Assembly (NCBI GenBank): GCA_010015745.1
Contig: ML978177.1
Coordinates: 186,001 to 250,000 of the forward strand
DNA: 64,000 bases
Direction of reading: 5' to 3'
Origin: Setomelanomma holmii
Lineage: Eukaryota; Ascomycota; Dothideomycetes; Pleosporales; Phaeosphaeriaceae
The notes beneath the pieces were generated by a model, which ran no database searches, had not been told where the DNA came from, and worked only from the letters and a program-made list of their open reading frames with translations. Both the position numbers and the translations under genes were made by a program. Below are positions 44,264-55,430 of this stretch, piece after piece (the stretch's first letter is position 1; the number at the start of each line of letters is the position of its first letter).

Positions 44264-46144
44264 ATGAGCCCGATCCAGAAAGCGATTGCAGAAATTGAAT
44301 CGCGCGAGCCAGGAGAAGATTTTTCGTACACAGAGATTGCTAATAAATATGGTGTTGTACGATCTACCTTAACGCGAAGGCACTAAGGCCAAACAAGCTC
44401 TCAAAAGGCCCGTGGCTTTAACAAGCGCAATCTTCAACCACAACAAGAGCAGGAGCTTATACTATATATTGAAGACTTAACAAGACGACGGCTACCACCT
44501 ACGAGAGAGATGGTGCAAAACTTTGCGTCTAAGATAGCTTAAAAGCGCGTGAGCAAGAGCTGGGTTACGCGCTTTTTGAACAACCACCGCATCAATCTCA
44601 CCACTAAGTAGACTACTAGGATAGACTCCAATCGCTACCACGCTGATTCAGAGTCAAAGTATAGGCTCTACTTTGACTTGTTGCACTCCAAGATCGACTA
44701 GTACGACGTGCAGCTATGTTATATCTACAATATGGACGAAAAGGGCTTTATAATTAGAGTAACAACAAGATCGAAGCGCATCTTCAGCAGGAGGATGTGG
44801 GAGAAAAAGGAGGTTAGAGCATCTACTCAAGATGGCTCACGAGAGTGGATTACCGTCATAGCTGCTATCTGCGCTGATGGGTCACCTTTGCCGCCAGGGC
44901 TTATCTACCAAGGCAAGATGGGACTGCAAGACAGCTAGGTAGATGGTGTAAGAGCTGGAGAACACGACGTTTTTCTATCCCAATCTCCATCAGGATAGAC
45001 TAACAATGAGCTTGGATTAGCATGGCTTGAGCAGGTGTTTGATCGCTGCACAAAGGAGAAGGCAGACGAAGATGAGGCCTACAGGCTCCTCATCCTTGAT
45101 GGCCATGGATCTCATCTTACTATGGATTTTATTGAGTACTGCAACAACAACAAGATCCTTCTAGCTGTCTTCCCTCCTCACTCAACCCACACGCTTTAGC
45201 CACTTGATGTAGTAATGTTTAAGCCACTCTCTACTGCCTACTCAAAGGAGCTTTTACACCACCTCTATAAGAGCTAAGGCCTCATCCTATTAGCGAAGGG
45301 CGATTTCTTCCCGTTGTTTTAGGAGGCCTAGATAACCTCCTTCAAAGAAGAGTCTATCTTAAAGTCTTTTGAAGCAATAGGCATCTTACCAGCCAACCCT
45401 AACGTCATACTTAAAAGATTCGCCCTAAAGACACTAGATGAGCAGAGGTCACGAGAAAGCTCTTCAAGACTCAGCCTATCTAACTAGAGACAGATAGATC
45501 GTCTTGAACGTGCTGCAGTGAAGGATAAAGCAGTAGCAGAGGGGAAGAAGCTCAGTTCTGCACTCCACCATCTCCAAGTTCAAAATAAGCTTCTACACGA
45601 TGAGACTAAGAGCTTAAGAGAGGCTCTTACCACTAAGCAGAAGCGCAAGAAGAAGAGCAAGGTCTTAGACCTCCAACAACGTGAGGAGTACCATGGTGGA
45701 GCTGTCTTTTGGTCTCCAAGGAAAGTAAGAGAAGCACTCGCTCGTGAGGTAGTAAGAGAGCAGATAGAAGAGGAGGAGCAACTCCAAAAGGCTGAGGCAA
45801 AGGAGCTTAAGGCAGCTGCAGCTCTATATAAGAAAAAGATGGCTGAGGAGACGCGTGCAAAGAGAGAGGCAGCTAAGATAGTTAAGGAGAAGGAAAAGGC
45901 TGAGATGGCTGCTGAATGTGCGCACCAAAAAGAGTTGCGCAACTCCACTAAAGCTCTCAAATTGTCCCAAAAAGGCAAGAGGCAGGCTTCAAAGTCTCCT
46001 GCACGAGATCCATCTAAAAACAAGCGCCAGAAACGTGTTGGTGATGCTTCTGGTGGTGAGGCAGCCCCTAAAGCTCCATCTCTACCTCTACGCCAAACTC
46101 AACGCTACGGCCGCAACGTCATCCTTCTAAGTAGATATAATTAG
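44264..46144 (+). pseudogene. TE4 transposase, nonsense-riddled
   Basis: One frame can be followed nearly end to end from MSPIQKAIAEIESREPGEDF to the final LPLRQTQRYGRNVILL, with about a dozen in-frame stops. Most stops stand where sister copies have Gln (RRHQG read as RRH-stop-G) or Trp (SGW read as SG-stop). The catalytic Asp blocks YNMDEKGF, LLILDGHGSHLTMDFIEY and PLDVVMFKPL are intact here. The last 208 codons (45518-46144) are open and form the charged coiled-coil tail after LDLQQREEYHGGAVFWSPRK. There is almost no frameshift damage, so point mutation of C-to-T/G-to-A type explains the loss. Confidence 0.88.
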
Positions 46145-46246
46145 TACAAATTGATCGCATGGCTTTGTTTACTACTCTACCAAAAAGTCTCGAGATAATA
46201 GCTATTGTTGGTGGCTCAATAACCTCATCTTTGGTGGTGGTGGAGA

Positions 46247-46297
46247 TGGTGGGGGGCGCGCATCTACTGAATCCGCGCATCTCGTGCACGGGCACGT
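46247..46297 (-). repeat. Right terminal inverted repeat of TE4
   Basis: This is the partner of the repeat at 44176-44226, with no mismatch over 51 bases. A TA dinucleotide follows directly. Confidence 0.95.
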
Positions 46298-46460
46298 TAT
46301 GTACGGGTACACAAGCGTCGCTAGCCGTCAATAACTGCTATCCTATTTCATCTCCCACCTGCTATCTCCTACTATCTATATTGCTGTTAGCCACAATTTG
46401 CAGCTATACTACTGTCTCTATAGTACTTTTTAGTGTTTCTTGTTGTCCTACACGCCGAAT

Positions 46461-49008
46461 ATGCCGCCTTGTAACCCAAAACGCGTCGCTAATAGCACTG
46501 GCGGCTTCTAGAAGCGCGTCAAAACAGCTAAAGGCAGTACCTCGCAGCCTAGCCTAATAGACGATTCGCAGCCTAAGCTCCCTATTTACACCTCCCCACG
46601 TGAAGCCCTAGTTGCTGTGGCAAGCCAGGCCACCAAAGATGCGCCGTTTGAGTTGCAATTGCGCAATGCCATACCAGAAGCTACTATACAACCGCCGGCT
46701 GAGGGCAGTAGCGCTGCTACAGAGGCTACAAGTGAGGCTGTTGAAAGCGGAGATGATAGTAGCTTTGATGATGAGGTTACAGACAACTTCGACAGCATTA
46801 ATTAGAAGCGTTTACTGCGTTTTACAAAGCTGCTGTGTACATTAAAGCGCAATAAAAGCTAGGTATATTAGTATAGTTACTGCGTTGCCTCTCTCTGTAA
46901 GCCTTATTGTATATACTTTGTTTACAAATACTGCTATTATTGTAAGATCTTTTGCACCTATCTAGAGGTCACAAAGTCAACAAGTAACGCTATTAATCAC
47001 CTCGCGCAGAAGCTACTTAGCTACGGCTATGATGGCAAGGGCAAACTGGATTCGATTATACTACTACAAGGTTAAATAACGCTTAAGATAATAACTAAGG
47101 GTAGCGTTGATGTACCTTAAGACGTTGCTAATAAGCTTAGAAACTTTGATGTACAGCGCTTTCGATATGCTGCTGTTACATAGCTTGTTAACAATAATCA
47201 CCTGCTCCGCAAGTTCAAAACGCCTGCGTTTAGGCAGATGATAGAGTTTGCTAATCTAGAGGCAGCTGACGCGCTGTAGGTAAGTCACAATAGTGTATCT
47301 AGCTTCGTAATGAGGCTGTATCGCTATATGGAGCCGCAGGTTGTTCAGATGCTCTCGTCGGCTATTAGTAAGATACATATAAGCTTCAACGGCTAGACAA
47401 CAAAAGACAGCAAGCGCAGCTTCTTTGGGGTTGTTGCTCACTTTGCTAGCACCCACGGCACTATCAGGGACCTGCCTATCGCGCTGCCTCAGCTTAAAGG
47501 TGCTTACACAGGTGAGAGGATAGCTGAAGTTGTTAGCAATATAATTAATGTCTTTAGTATAACACGTAGCCAGCTTAGGTACTTTGTGCTTAACAACGTG
47601 TACGCTAACAACACCGCCGTTACTAGACTTGCTGAGCGCTTTGAGTTTATAGCAAGCTATCACTGCCTCTGCTGCAGTCCCCACACACTCAACTTAGTAG
47701 GACAGATGATTGTCTTCGGCTTTGATAAGGACGCGTACGATAACAATCAGGACAAGCACAAAACTAAGGCAGATTACCTACAAGAATAGCGGCAGCAAGG
47801 TCTCCTTAGCGTACTAATTGATATTATTAATTACATCTAAATACCGCAACAATATGATCTTTTTGCTAATTGCTAGCGCCGTGTTAACGCTAAGGCTCCT
47901 AATTAAAAGCAGGAAATACTTAAGCCTGTAAAGCTAGTTGTCACGCGCTAGAACGGCTTCCATAATATCTTTATACGCGCTACAAAACTCTATAACGCTG
48001 TTAATAAGTATGCCTAAAGCTACATTAAAAAGACAATAGGCACTGACGCATACGTGCGTAGCTATAATAACAAGCTCCCTAAGGTACCAGCTTCGATGAG
48101 ATCTAATAGGCTTACGGCTGACAGACTAGGCGGTGATAACCCAGTATATATCAGTGTTGGAGCCGCTAAAGAAGGCGACAAAACGACTTAAGGCTCGCAG
48201 TAAAGCTGGCTGTTTTGGCGCGATTTACAAGGTTATACCTGTCTTTGAAGCCGTACTTGCTGTGTACAAGCAGCTACTCAAGAACTACGAAAGCGTCGAC
48301 TATAATGCTAACAGCGCGCATGAAGACCACCTTCCTATCAATCTACGCGCAGCTTAGGCAAAACTTGACGCTTGTCACACTAAGCTGGACGAATCACCTG
48401 TATACTTTGCTGCTACCTGCCTCCACCTATACTATAAGAACTACTGTAAGAACAGCTGGCGCGATAAACTGAGCTAGCTTAAGGCAAACAACGCTGGCTT
48501 AAAACAACTTTGGGCGTTCTACAAGCTGCCAATACAGCGCCTAAGCCGCCTACTAGTGCGGCTCTCAAGCGGTATCAACGACGCCATCAACGCGCTCGTT
48601 AACGCAGAGCCTTACGGCATTCTTGAGGTAACAGAGATACATGAGCTTGAGCGTTAGCGACAGTTTGAACTCCGCTAGACGCAGGAGCAGTTTGAAGAAG
48701 GTGGTAATCCTGTTAGCTATTAGATAAACCTACGCCTAAAGTATTCTAGCCTAGCGCGTACAGCGATTGATATATTTACAATACCAGCCTTAAGTTGTAA
48801 GTGCGAGCGGCTGTTTAGCAAGCTTAGTGATTTATTAGAGCTAACGCGACGCAAAATTAGGTCACAACTACTTGCAGCAATACAGTGTATATGAAGCTGG
48901 CGCGACGCTGGCTTTAAGCCTCTATCTGAATACAATTCACGTGACGTAACTGACGCTGAGGTTGCTGCAATATACGAAATATCTAAGTAGGATAGTGAAG
49001 CTTTGTAA
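46461..49008 (+). mobile_element. hAT-family transposase relic
   Basis: A degenerate hAT transposase can be followed in one main frame from MPPCNPKRVANSTG. Recognisable parts are an N-terminal zinc-finger-like segment, then VVQMLSSAISKIHISFNG and FFGVVAHFASTHGTIRDLPIAL, ASYHCLCCSPHTLNLVGQ, and the hAT C-terminal dimerisation block IPALSCKCERLFSKLSDLLE with LTRRKIRSQLLAAIQCI. Dozens of TAG/TAA codons interrupt it, mostly Gln or Trp positions. I could not fix the terminal repeats or the 8-bp target duplication, so coordinates cover only the coding relic. It begins about 160 bp after TE4. Confidence 0.8.
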
Positions 49009-49432
49009 CTTATATAATATACGATCAGATTAGCACTTAAAACAGTATTAAATCTATCAAACTGTCAAACAAACAGCCTCCTAAACATAATCAAAATAAC
49101 CAACTTAAATGCTAACTTAAGTTCTGTACAAACAAACTAAATCAGCGTCTAAAGTTTGTTTAATTTGCTTATTGACAAGTCTGGGTATATGGGCTCAAAC
49201 TGGGAGAGACGCATGTATACCAAAGGCAGCTTCGTATCTAGCGTAAGGAAACGGGAGTGTTGGTGCATTTTTGGACATGCTGAGTGGGGTGAAGGAAGGA
49301 GGAAGAGTGGAGTGGGTCGCAAGGTTAGCGATGGCGCCAGCTAGCGTACCAAGATCACCCCTTCCATGCTCTCGCAGTCCTGAGCAACCACAATCGGATT
49401 CCATGATGGCCAAAGACCTGCCGCGCGCGTAA
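49009..49432. other. AT-rich flank of the hAT relic
   Basis: About 420 bp, AT-rich until 49180 and then of normal composition. It probably holds the right end of the hAT element. No supported gene. Confidence 0.4.
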
Positions 49433-49534
49433 CAGTTCAGAATTTGAGTTTATTGAATCTTCAACCTAGATGATCTTTACAGCCAGTTCAGAATTTGAGT
49501 TTATTGAATCTTCAACCTAGATGATCTTTACAGC
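49433..49534. repeat. Perfect 51-bp tandem duplication
   Basis: Two identical head-to-tail copies of a 51-base unit starting cagttcagaatttgagttta (49433-49483 and 49484-49534), followed by the first bases of a third copy (cagttca). It lies in non-coding sequence between the hAT relic and the next gene. Exact identity points to a recent duplication or an assembly artefact. Confidence 0.92.
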
Positions 49535-49813
49535 CAGTTCATATTACGAGTGGTTGCTACCCATCATGTTCTCGCAAATTTACAATCGGTCCCTCAATAT
49601 GTTGCCCACTTACTCATTTAAGCCGAGCTTCAGCTTAAAGGCCGTAGCCTGTGACGCAGCCAGTCGCCGTGTAACCGCGCACGCCAAGTCCAGTGGAGTA
49701 CCGATATACCACGTCTCTGTTATTTGCGGGCGCGTCCCGTTGATAGCCCAAACCAACTTTTTTCCATTCATTCGGCATCGTCCTTGCTCCCACTGAGACA
49801 TGCAATCCTGCCT

Positions 49814-50507
49814 CTATTCTTTGCACTGGCACCTCGAATCAGGCTGAAACTCAAGCACACATTCATTTAGCAGAGGGACAGCGGGGTTTGTCAAAATATC
49901 GAGAACATCGCGCCGGCAGTGACTTTCATTTCTCTCCTCGCGTTCGATGATGAGACGACGAAGGGAATGTTGTATAGGAATAGTGAAAGCGTTAATGACT
50001 GAAGCAAGGCTGACGTGGATTGGAGCCGATGGCCACCATGGATCGACACGCGTGTCGGCGATCTTGATCTCAAGCTCATTTATGTCTGGATCGAACAGTT
50101 CAAGACTCCCTGTAGGATTTTGACTGTCTCTGGGAGTTCCGAAAACCTGGCGCAAGGGATAAAGACGTCGCGCTTCGCTTCGGAAGAGACGGTCCACGTG
50201 ATACAGGGCGGGAAGCGAAGGCAGTGTGGTGTAGTGTCCAGAAGGTGTGAGATGATATGTGAATTTGAGAGCGCTTGTGCCTTGTACATTTGGCTGCGCT
50301 TCCATGGCGTCTCGTGTGGCGATCTTGATAATCTCGACTTTCAGCTCATTTGAGAGGCGAGGGAATTGGGGATCATCATCGCTGCCGTGGTTATGGTGGC
50401 GAGGATCGCTCGAAGTATATATTGCGAAATCCGGTGGTAGAATTTGTGCTGTATCCCCTCAAGTGTTTCGAACGTCGACGAGAAGAACCGAATGGATTGC
50501 GAGACAT
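49814..50507 (-). CDS. F-box-like hypothetical protein, possibly frameshifted
   Basis: The solid part is a 163-residue frame from the ATG at 50305 (MEAQPNVQGTSALKFTYHL) to 49814. Upstream, the same frame stays open and reads FPRLSNELKVEIIKIATRDA, which is the usual F-box-like opening of this kind of Dothideomycete protein, but no in-frame ATG is found. An ATG at 50507 in another frame gives MSRNPFGSSRRRSKHLRGYS and would fit as the true N-terminus if one base had been lost or an intron missed. LYHVDRLFRSEARRLYPLRQ and PWWPSAPIHVSLASVINAF are typical of the class. The function is unknown; F-box-like proteins of this group are very variable. Confidence 0.5.
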
Positions 50508-50932
50508 GTTGGGAAAATTAGGTAAGGTTGGCAGCTAAGTCAAGTCCCAGGACCACGAACCTGGGATACTTTCCGGTTCCAAAGTTGCACTGGTGGACCA
50601 AACAGATCTTCGCTTCCAGTACATAATCTGGCCCCTTTCCTTGGAGGGTCATACCGGAGAGGTTCGATATTTGTTTTTCAGTTTGAACTAATTTGTTCGT
50701 TCGTGCATCCCCTCCTGCTCGAGCAAGTACTGTATGCCCACCTACAACTTACAAGAACGACCTCACCTCGATTCAGAGCGGTCTTTTGCGGGAAGACCAG
50801 ATTGCTGCGTGATGGCAGGTTTAGCGATTCCTCCTACATTTTATCTCAAATTAGCTCAGATCGAAGCATTCTCGGAACTCAGCACCTAAGTGCGGATCCA
50901 CTTCGAGCGCAACTTACAATTTAACCCCTGAA

Positions 50933-51834
50933 ATGAAGCCAGCATCCCACCCCTCAAATTCTGCAAATTCGACAAGTACTTCAACCCTCTCCCTGTTGAG
51001 CTGAAGCTCATGATCATCGCAGCCGCACTGCACAATGAGCTCACTTCACCTCGAGTCATCTCTATAACCACGCATCTACTCCGGGCGACGAAGATCCACA
51101 CCTGTATGGTACCGCCGCTCTTTCACGCATCCCGCTTCTTCCGCATCGAAGCCACCAGGCTCGCACTGAGTAAGGACAGTCTCTTGCCCATCCTCGCTCC
51201 ATATCGCTCTTCAGTATGTGGCCAACTCGTCAGACGTATTACCACGCCAAGGCAAAGACTCCTAATGCCACACCTCGTGCAGCTCGGTCACTGGGTATCG
51301 CGCCTCCTTCGTATGACACCACGACAGGAACAAACTGAACTGAGCTTTTTCAACGCAGCATCGCACCTGGTTTCACTCAACGTTGTTCAGCAGCCAGTGC
51401 TACAGAACACTTTCTTGCGTCTCTCTCCTCGCCTCTGTGCCGACATCACATACCTGCAGCTCATCGTCCACAGCGAGGGCATACACAAGTCTTTTGGCGA
51501 ACAACCCGTTTGGCTATCGATTAGCTACGTAAGCGAGCTGGACAAGTTGCCGTCTTTGATGCCGAATCTGCAGCTTGTGATCCTGAGACGCGAGGATTTC
51601 GCATTGAGTACAGTCAAATTGCAATTGTGCAAGTATTATTGGTATGTGCTGGGCCAGAACTGGGCTGGGCTTGGTGTAAGATTCATGGTCGTGAGATATG
51701 GCAGATTATGTTGCTGGATCAAGTTGGAGAGTGACAGAGCGATGGTGAAGTACTGGGCAAAGTGGACGGCGTGGTTGAAAGACGAGGAACTCCAGCCATG
51801 TGACTGGGCGAGGCTAAACCCTGGTAACTCGTGA
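50933..51834 (+). CDS. F-box-like hypothetical protein, possibly frameshifted
   Basis: A 274-residue frame runs from the ATG at 51010 (MIIAAALHNELTSPRVISI) to 51834. The codons just before it read KYFNPLPVELKL, completing the F-box-like block LPVELKLMIIAAAL, so the true start must lie upstream. The ATG at 50933 (MKPASHPSNSANST) fits as a start but is in another frame, which suggests a small indel near 50970. Other blocks are HASRFFRIEATRLAL and AASHLVSLNVVQQPVLQN. It resembles the neighbours at 49.8 and 55.4 kb in layout. The role is unknown. Confidence 0.55.
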
Positions 51835-52717
51835 ACATTAGTGTCGTGTACTTTGACGACTGAAAGAGCCAGATCAACGAACTCGTCCGACATGTCCGGA
51901 TGATTAGGTTTTTTTGAAGTTAGTCGGAGCTCTTGGCAATACTCCGAGGAAACATGCGAAGGCGAGCGGAATTTGGATTGCGTAGGCGCTTGCGTAAGTG
52001 CCTGAGGTGCAGGGTAGTTCAAGAATTAGGCAACAACGTTGAAGAACGCCTCGCCTAGTTTCGCTTTCGTTTCGCGCCGTATGGCTGGTGATACCAGATG
52101 GAAGGGCGGAGTGGCGCAGCGCTGTGGATGAGTTTGGCGCTAACCCGCTTTCCGCAGAGTTTGCGAAGTTTTTCGAGAACAACTACCCCACGACGATGCG
52201 TCCGGAGCGTGGTAGCTCCCGCCGGACCGCTAATGCCCCCACGTCCGCTTCCAACATGCGTTTCTTGTCATCAACATTGCATCCTGCATCTCTCATAGGC
52301 TCCGCCAGTTGTTTTACGTCCAATCTCCTGGCCCGCTCGCTTGTTCCTTACATCACCCTATTCAGGCTTACTTTGCGAAATCGCACTTACGGCCGCGCCA
52401 GAAACGACCGCGCCCACGACCTACGTCAATATTGTAAGCGCAAACGGGCTTCTCGCGGGGCTCGCGTGCTGATACAAGCCTGCCGTTCATCGAGAAGCTT
52501 GTCGAAGGTTACAGAGCTGAAGCTACGCGATACGTAGTCCCCATGGTAAACGTACTCTTAGGAGGCGGTGTTGCCTGAGTGTACTTTTGGATAGTTGTCA
52601 TTGCTAGTATTTGTTTAGATTGGACGGCAACGAATCGGGATTAAGTTCGGTTTGAGGTACTGACTGACAATAATCTCTTTTCTCTTCTTGCACTCCTTTG
52701 CTTAGTTTTATATCATC
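51835..52717. other. Intergenic, nothing recognised
   Basis: About 880 bp. A plus frame at 52088-52537 lacks an ATG start in good context and shows no domain. The right end holds the promoter of the Zn2Cys6 gene; a pyrimidine-rich stretch (52675-52700) precedes its start. Confidence 0.5.
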
Positions 52718-54935
52718 ATGGTGTATACCGGGAAGCCGAGCCGTGGGTGTGGCATGTGTAAGTCTAGGAGAATCAAAGTAAGTCCTCGTATTGAGCTTTC
52801 GCCTCCCTTCATAGACTTAATGTACCTCTCACGCGTATTGGTTGTGTTTCAAGAACGAGTCCGCAAGCCTTACTTGTTGGGATGCTAATGTCTTACAGTG
52901 CGACGAGAAGAGGCCGACATGTGGGAACTGTAAGAAGTCGGGACGAGATTGTCCAGGCTACCCGGACGAGTTCGATCTTGTCTTTCGAGATGAGAACAAA
53001 GCTATGGCTCGCAAGGCGAAGAAGTCTTCTGGCTCCGGACCTTCTAGGAGCAGCACTGGTGGCTCAAGTTCGCATACCTCGCCACATCTGTAAGATTGTC
53101 CTATCCTATTCGTCGTATTCCGCCCAGCGGTACGGCTCGTTCCAAACAAGCTTATTAGACCGTTCGCTTGTCCCTGCGATGTCGTGCAGATGTGGGGCGA
53201 GGTTATATAGACGTGCTGCCTGTAGACGACTGCACTTCGGTCTCGCATCCGTACGCGGTTGGCACTTGATTGATCTTTAGCTGACGGAAAGCAGCTCGCC
53301 ATCTGCAAGCTTTGAAGTTGAGACCGTTGCAACGTCCAGTGGAACTCAATCGTCATCTGTCCCACCCAGCGAAGGACAACTCATATCCTTTTTGCCGGGC
53401 ATGCATACTCCATTACCACTAGATAAGACTTTCGACTTCGAGTCATTCGTCTGGAACTTGCCAAATGCTGTTCCTTCGCCCATCACCATGCCACCTGAAT
53501 ACGAAGCTGTACCGTTCTTCTTCAAGAACTTCATCACTCTACCACAGCAAGCGGAATCAACCCGTGGCTTCCTGGAATACCTCGTCCCACTCTACAACAG
53601 AGCGCGTCCTTCGTCCGTCCTACATCTTGCCACCAAAGCTGTCGCAATGGCAACCTGCGGGCAGTACCCCGGTCGGCAAGATCTTCTCCGTGAAGCAGTC
53701 TCCACCTACGGCAAGGCTCTGAAGAAACTCAACGATGACCTGAAGGACCCTGTGATGTCGAAGAGCGATGAGACAGTGCTTGCTATCCTCATGTTTTCTT
53801 TGTACGAAGTGAGTAAACTGGTTGCTTCTGCAAGGTTTTCAGTAGTCTTCTCTTCCGGTTGCGAAACTTGAAAGATGCCATACTGATGAAGGACAGACCA
53901 TCATGAGTACGGATGATACGATCACTGCATGGGGAAATCACGTCGATGGCGCAGTGACTCTCACGAAATTAAGGGGCACCGACCAATTTAAGGACGAGAT
54001 GAGCCATGCTATATTCCGAGCTGTGCGAACCATGATGGTGCGTCAAGATTTTCTGCGATACTAGAGCAGAGCTGAACAAGTTAGATTACAAGCTGCGTTC
54101 AGCGATCAAAACCGATTGACGACTTCCCCGGAACCAAAGGCTGGATAGGCAATGGCGAGTTCAATGACGAGAACGTCGCCAACCGCCTCACACTCATCTG
54201 CATCGACTTGCCTAGTCTCCGTGCCCGAGCAAATCAACTCACGAACATACCACATGACCCAGATCAGGAATCAGGCGCGAAAGAGATCCTCGAATTTGCG
54301 CAAATGGTGGACGGCAATCTAGCAGAATGGTACGCCACACTACCACCAGAATGGAGGCACAGCACAATTGGCGTCGTCAGTGAGGTGCCAGCGATAGAAG
54401 ATCTCGCCATAACAGAGAAGTGGCCGGGCGAGCAGCACATCTACAACGATGTTCCACTGGCCAGTATCGTCAACGACTATCGCGTCTGTCGAATATTCTG
54501 TCGCCGAGTCATCATGGCATGCATAAATTGGCTGGGCACAGGCGGCTTCGAAGACGAGAACGGCAAATACAACAAGTCTGTCTTCGTGATTCAACAAATG
54601 GTCGATGATATCAGCGCTTGCGTGCCGTTCCATCTCGACTACCAGCTACAAGCTACGGCTAAAGAAATGGGCCAAGAACAGAACGGTAAGTGGTGATCCT
54701 TCAACAATCTTCGCGGCAAGCGCCTGACGTCTCTCTAGCTGCCGAAGCCTTTGGGGGCTACTCTCTCGTCTGGCCTCTCTACGTTGCGGCCAATGCCGAA
54801 ACGGTGCCGCAAGCACAACGCGACTGGCTCTTCGGTCGCCTGTCTGTTATAGGCACAAAGTTCGGTTTGAGTAGTGCCCAAGTCCTCGTGCTAGCGCGAC
54901 GACACGTCCTTACATGCGGACCAATGTTCCCATGA
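52718..54935 (+). CDS. Zn2Cys6 transcription factor
   Basis: Six exons (52718-52777, 52899-53089, 53295-53808, 53897-54037, 54085-54685, 54739-54935) give a 567-residue regulator with every junction in frame. The binuclear zinc cluster is complete: cysteines 11, 14, 21, 28, 31 and 38 in the pattern CX2CX6CX6CX2CX6C, split by intron 1 after RRIK. The first linker is basic and Ser-rich (ARKAKKSSGSGPSRSSTGGS). The fungal-specific middle region follows from FFFKNFITLPQQAESTRGFL through LAILMFSLYETIMSTDDT and ITSCVQRSKPIDDFPGTKGW to FGGYSLVWPLYVAANAET. It likely acts as a DNA-bound activator or repressor at CGG triplets. The target is unknown and no biosynthetic cluster adjoins it. Unlike the regulator relic at 28 kb, this one is intact. 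Confidence 0.9.
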
Positions 54936-55430
54936 TCTTAGCCCAACATGGCTCGAAGCACTGTGTGGTTATCAATTCGTTAGTCCTTTGCATGCAATGT
55001 TTTCAACTCTGTACTGCTGGTCAAGTACAGTTTCTTCAAGATCAGGTTATGATTGTACGATACTTGGACGGATATACATGGTTTAGTAATGTGTGACAAT
55101 AGTGTACCAGAATCATTGTTTTTCAAAAATCAACCAATGGCTGCCCAGGGTCCTCGCTACCACTCATCCCAAAGTACACATATGTCTAGAGACGCTGCAG
55201 GGTCGAAGCGGTGAAAGATTGGTCTCACTAGTCTACCAGACCTTCACACGAGCCGCACTTGTACTTTTGGTTCTCTTTCAATCTCACGCCCTACTTCCAA
55301 ATCATGGTACCTCTAACCTTACCAGATTTTATCTCCCCACATCCAAGTGCGCCAACATTCTCACTAAACCACACCTCATACTCCCTTAACTCAATAACCA
55401 CGCGTGGGCCAAGTGCAAATCAGCAACACA
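54936..55430. other. Intergenic
   Basis: About 500 bp with only short frames lacking domains. It probably contains the upstream region of the F-box-like gene. Confidence 0.45.

Larger units (their letters stand above)
44176..46297 (+). mobile_element. Complete Fot1/pogo-like transposon (TE4)
   Basis: A 2122-bp element bounded by perfect 51-bp inverted repeats (44176-44226 and 46247-46297) and by TA on each side (44174-44175 and 46298-46299). The left TA is also the boundary of TE3. It holds one decayed transposase gene. Its terminal repeat starts acgtgcccgtgcacgagatg, unlike those of TE2 and related only in the core gtgcccgtgc to TE3. Confidence 0.93.

Noticed and set aside
38433..46297. Possible CRISPR-like or satellite array from the repeated ends
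   Set aside because: The repeats are inverted transposon ends around transposase genes, with no short regular spacers.
52088..52537. 149-codon plus-strand frame
   Set aside because: It does not begin with ATG, shows no domain and does not link to the zinc-cluster gene by introns.
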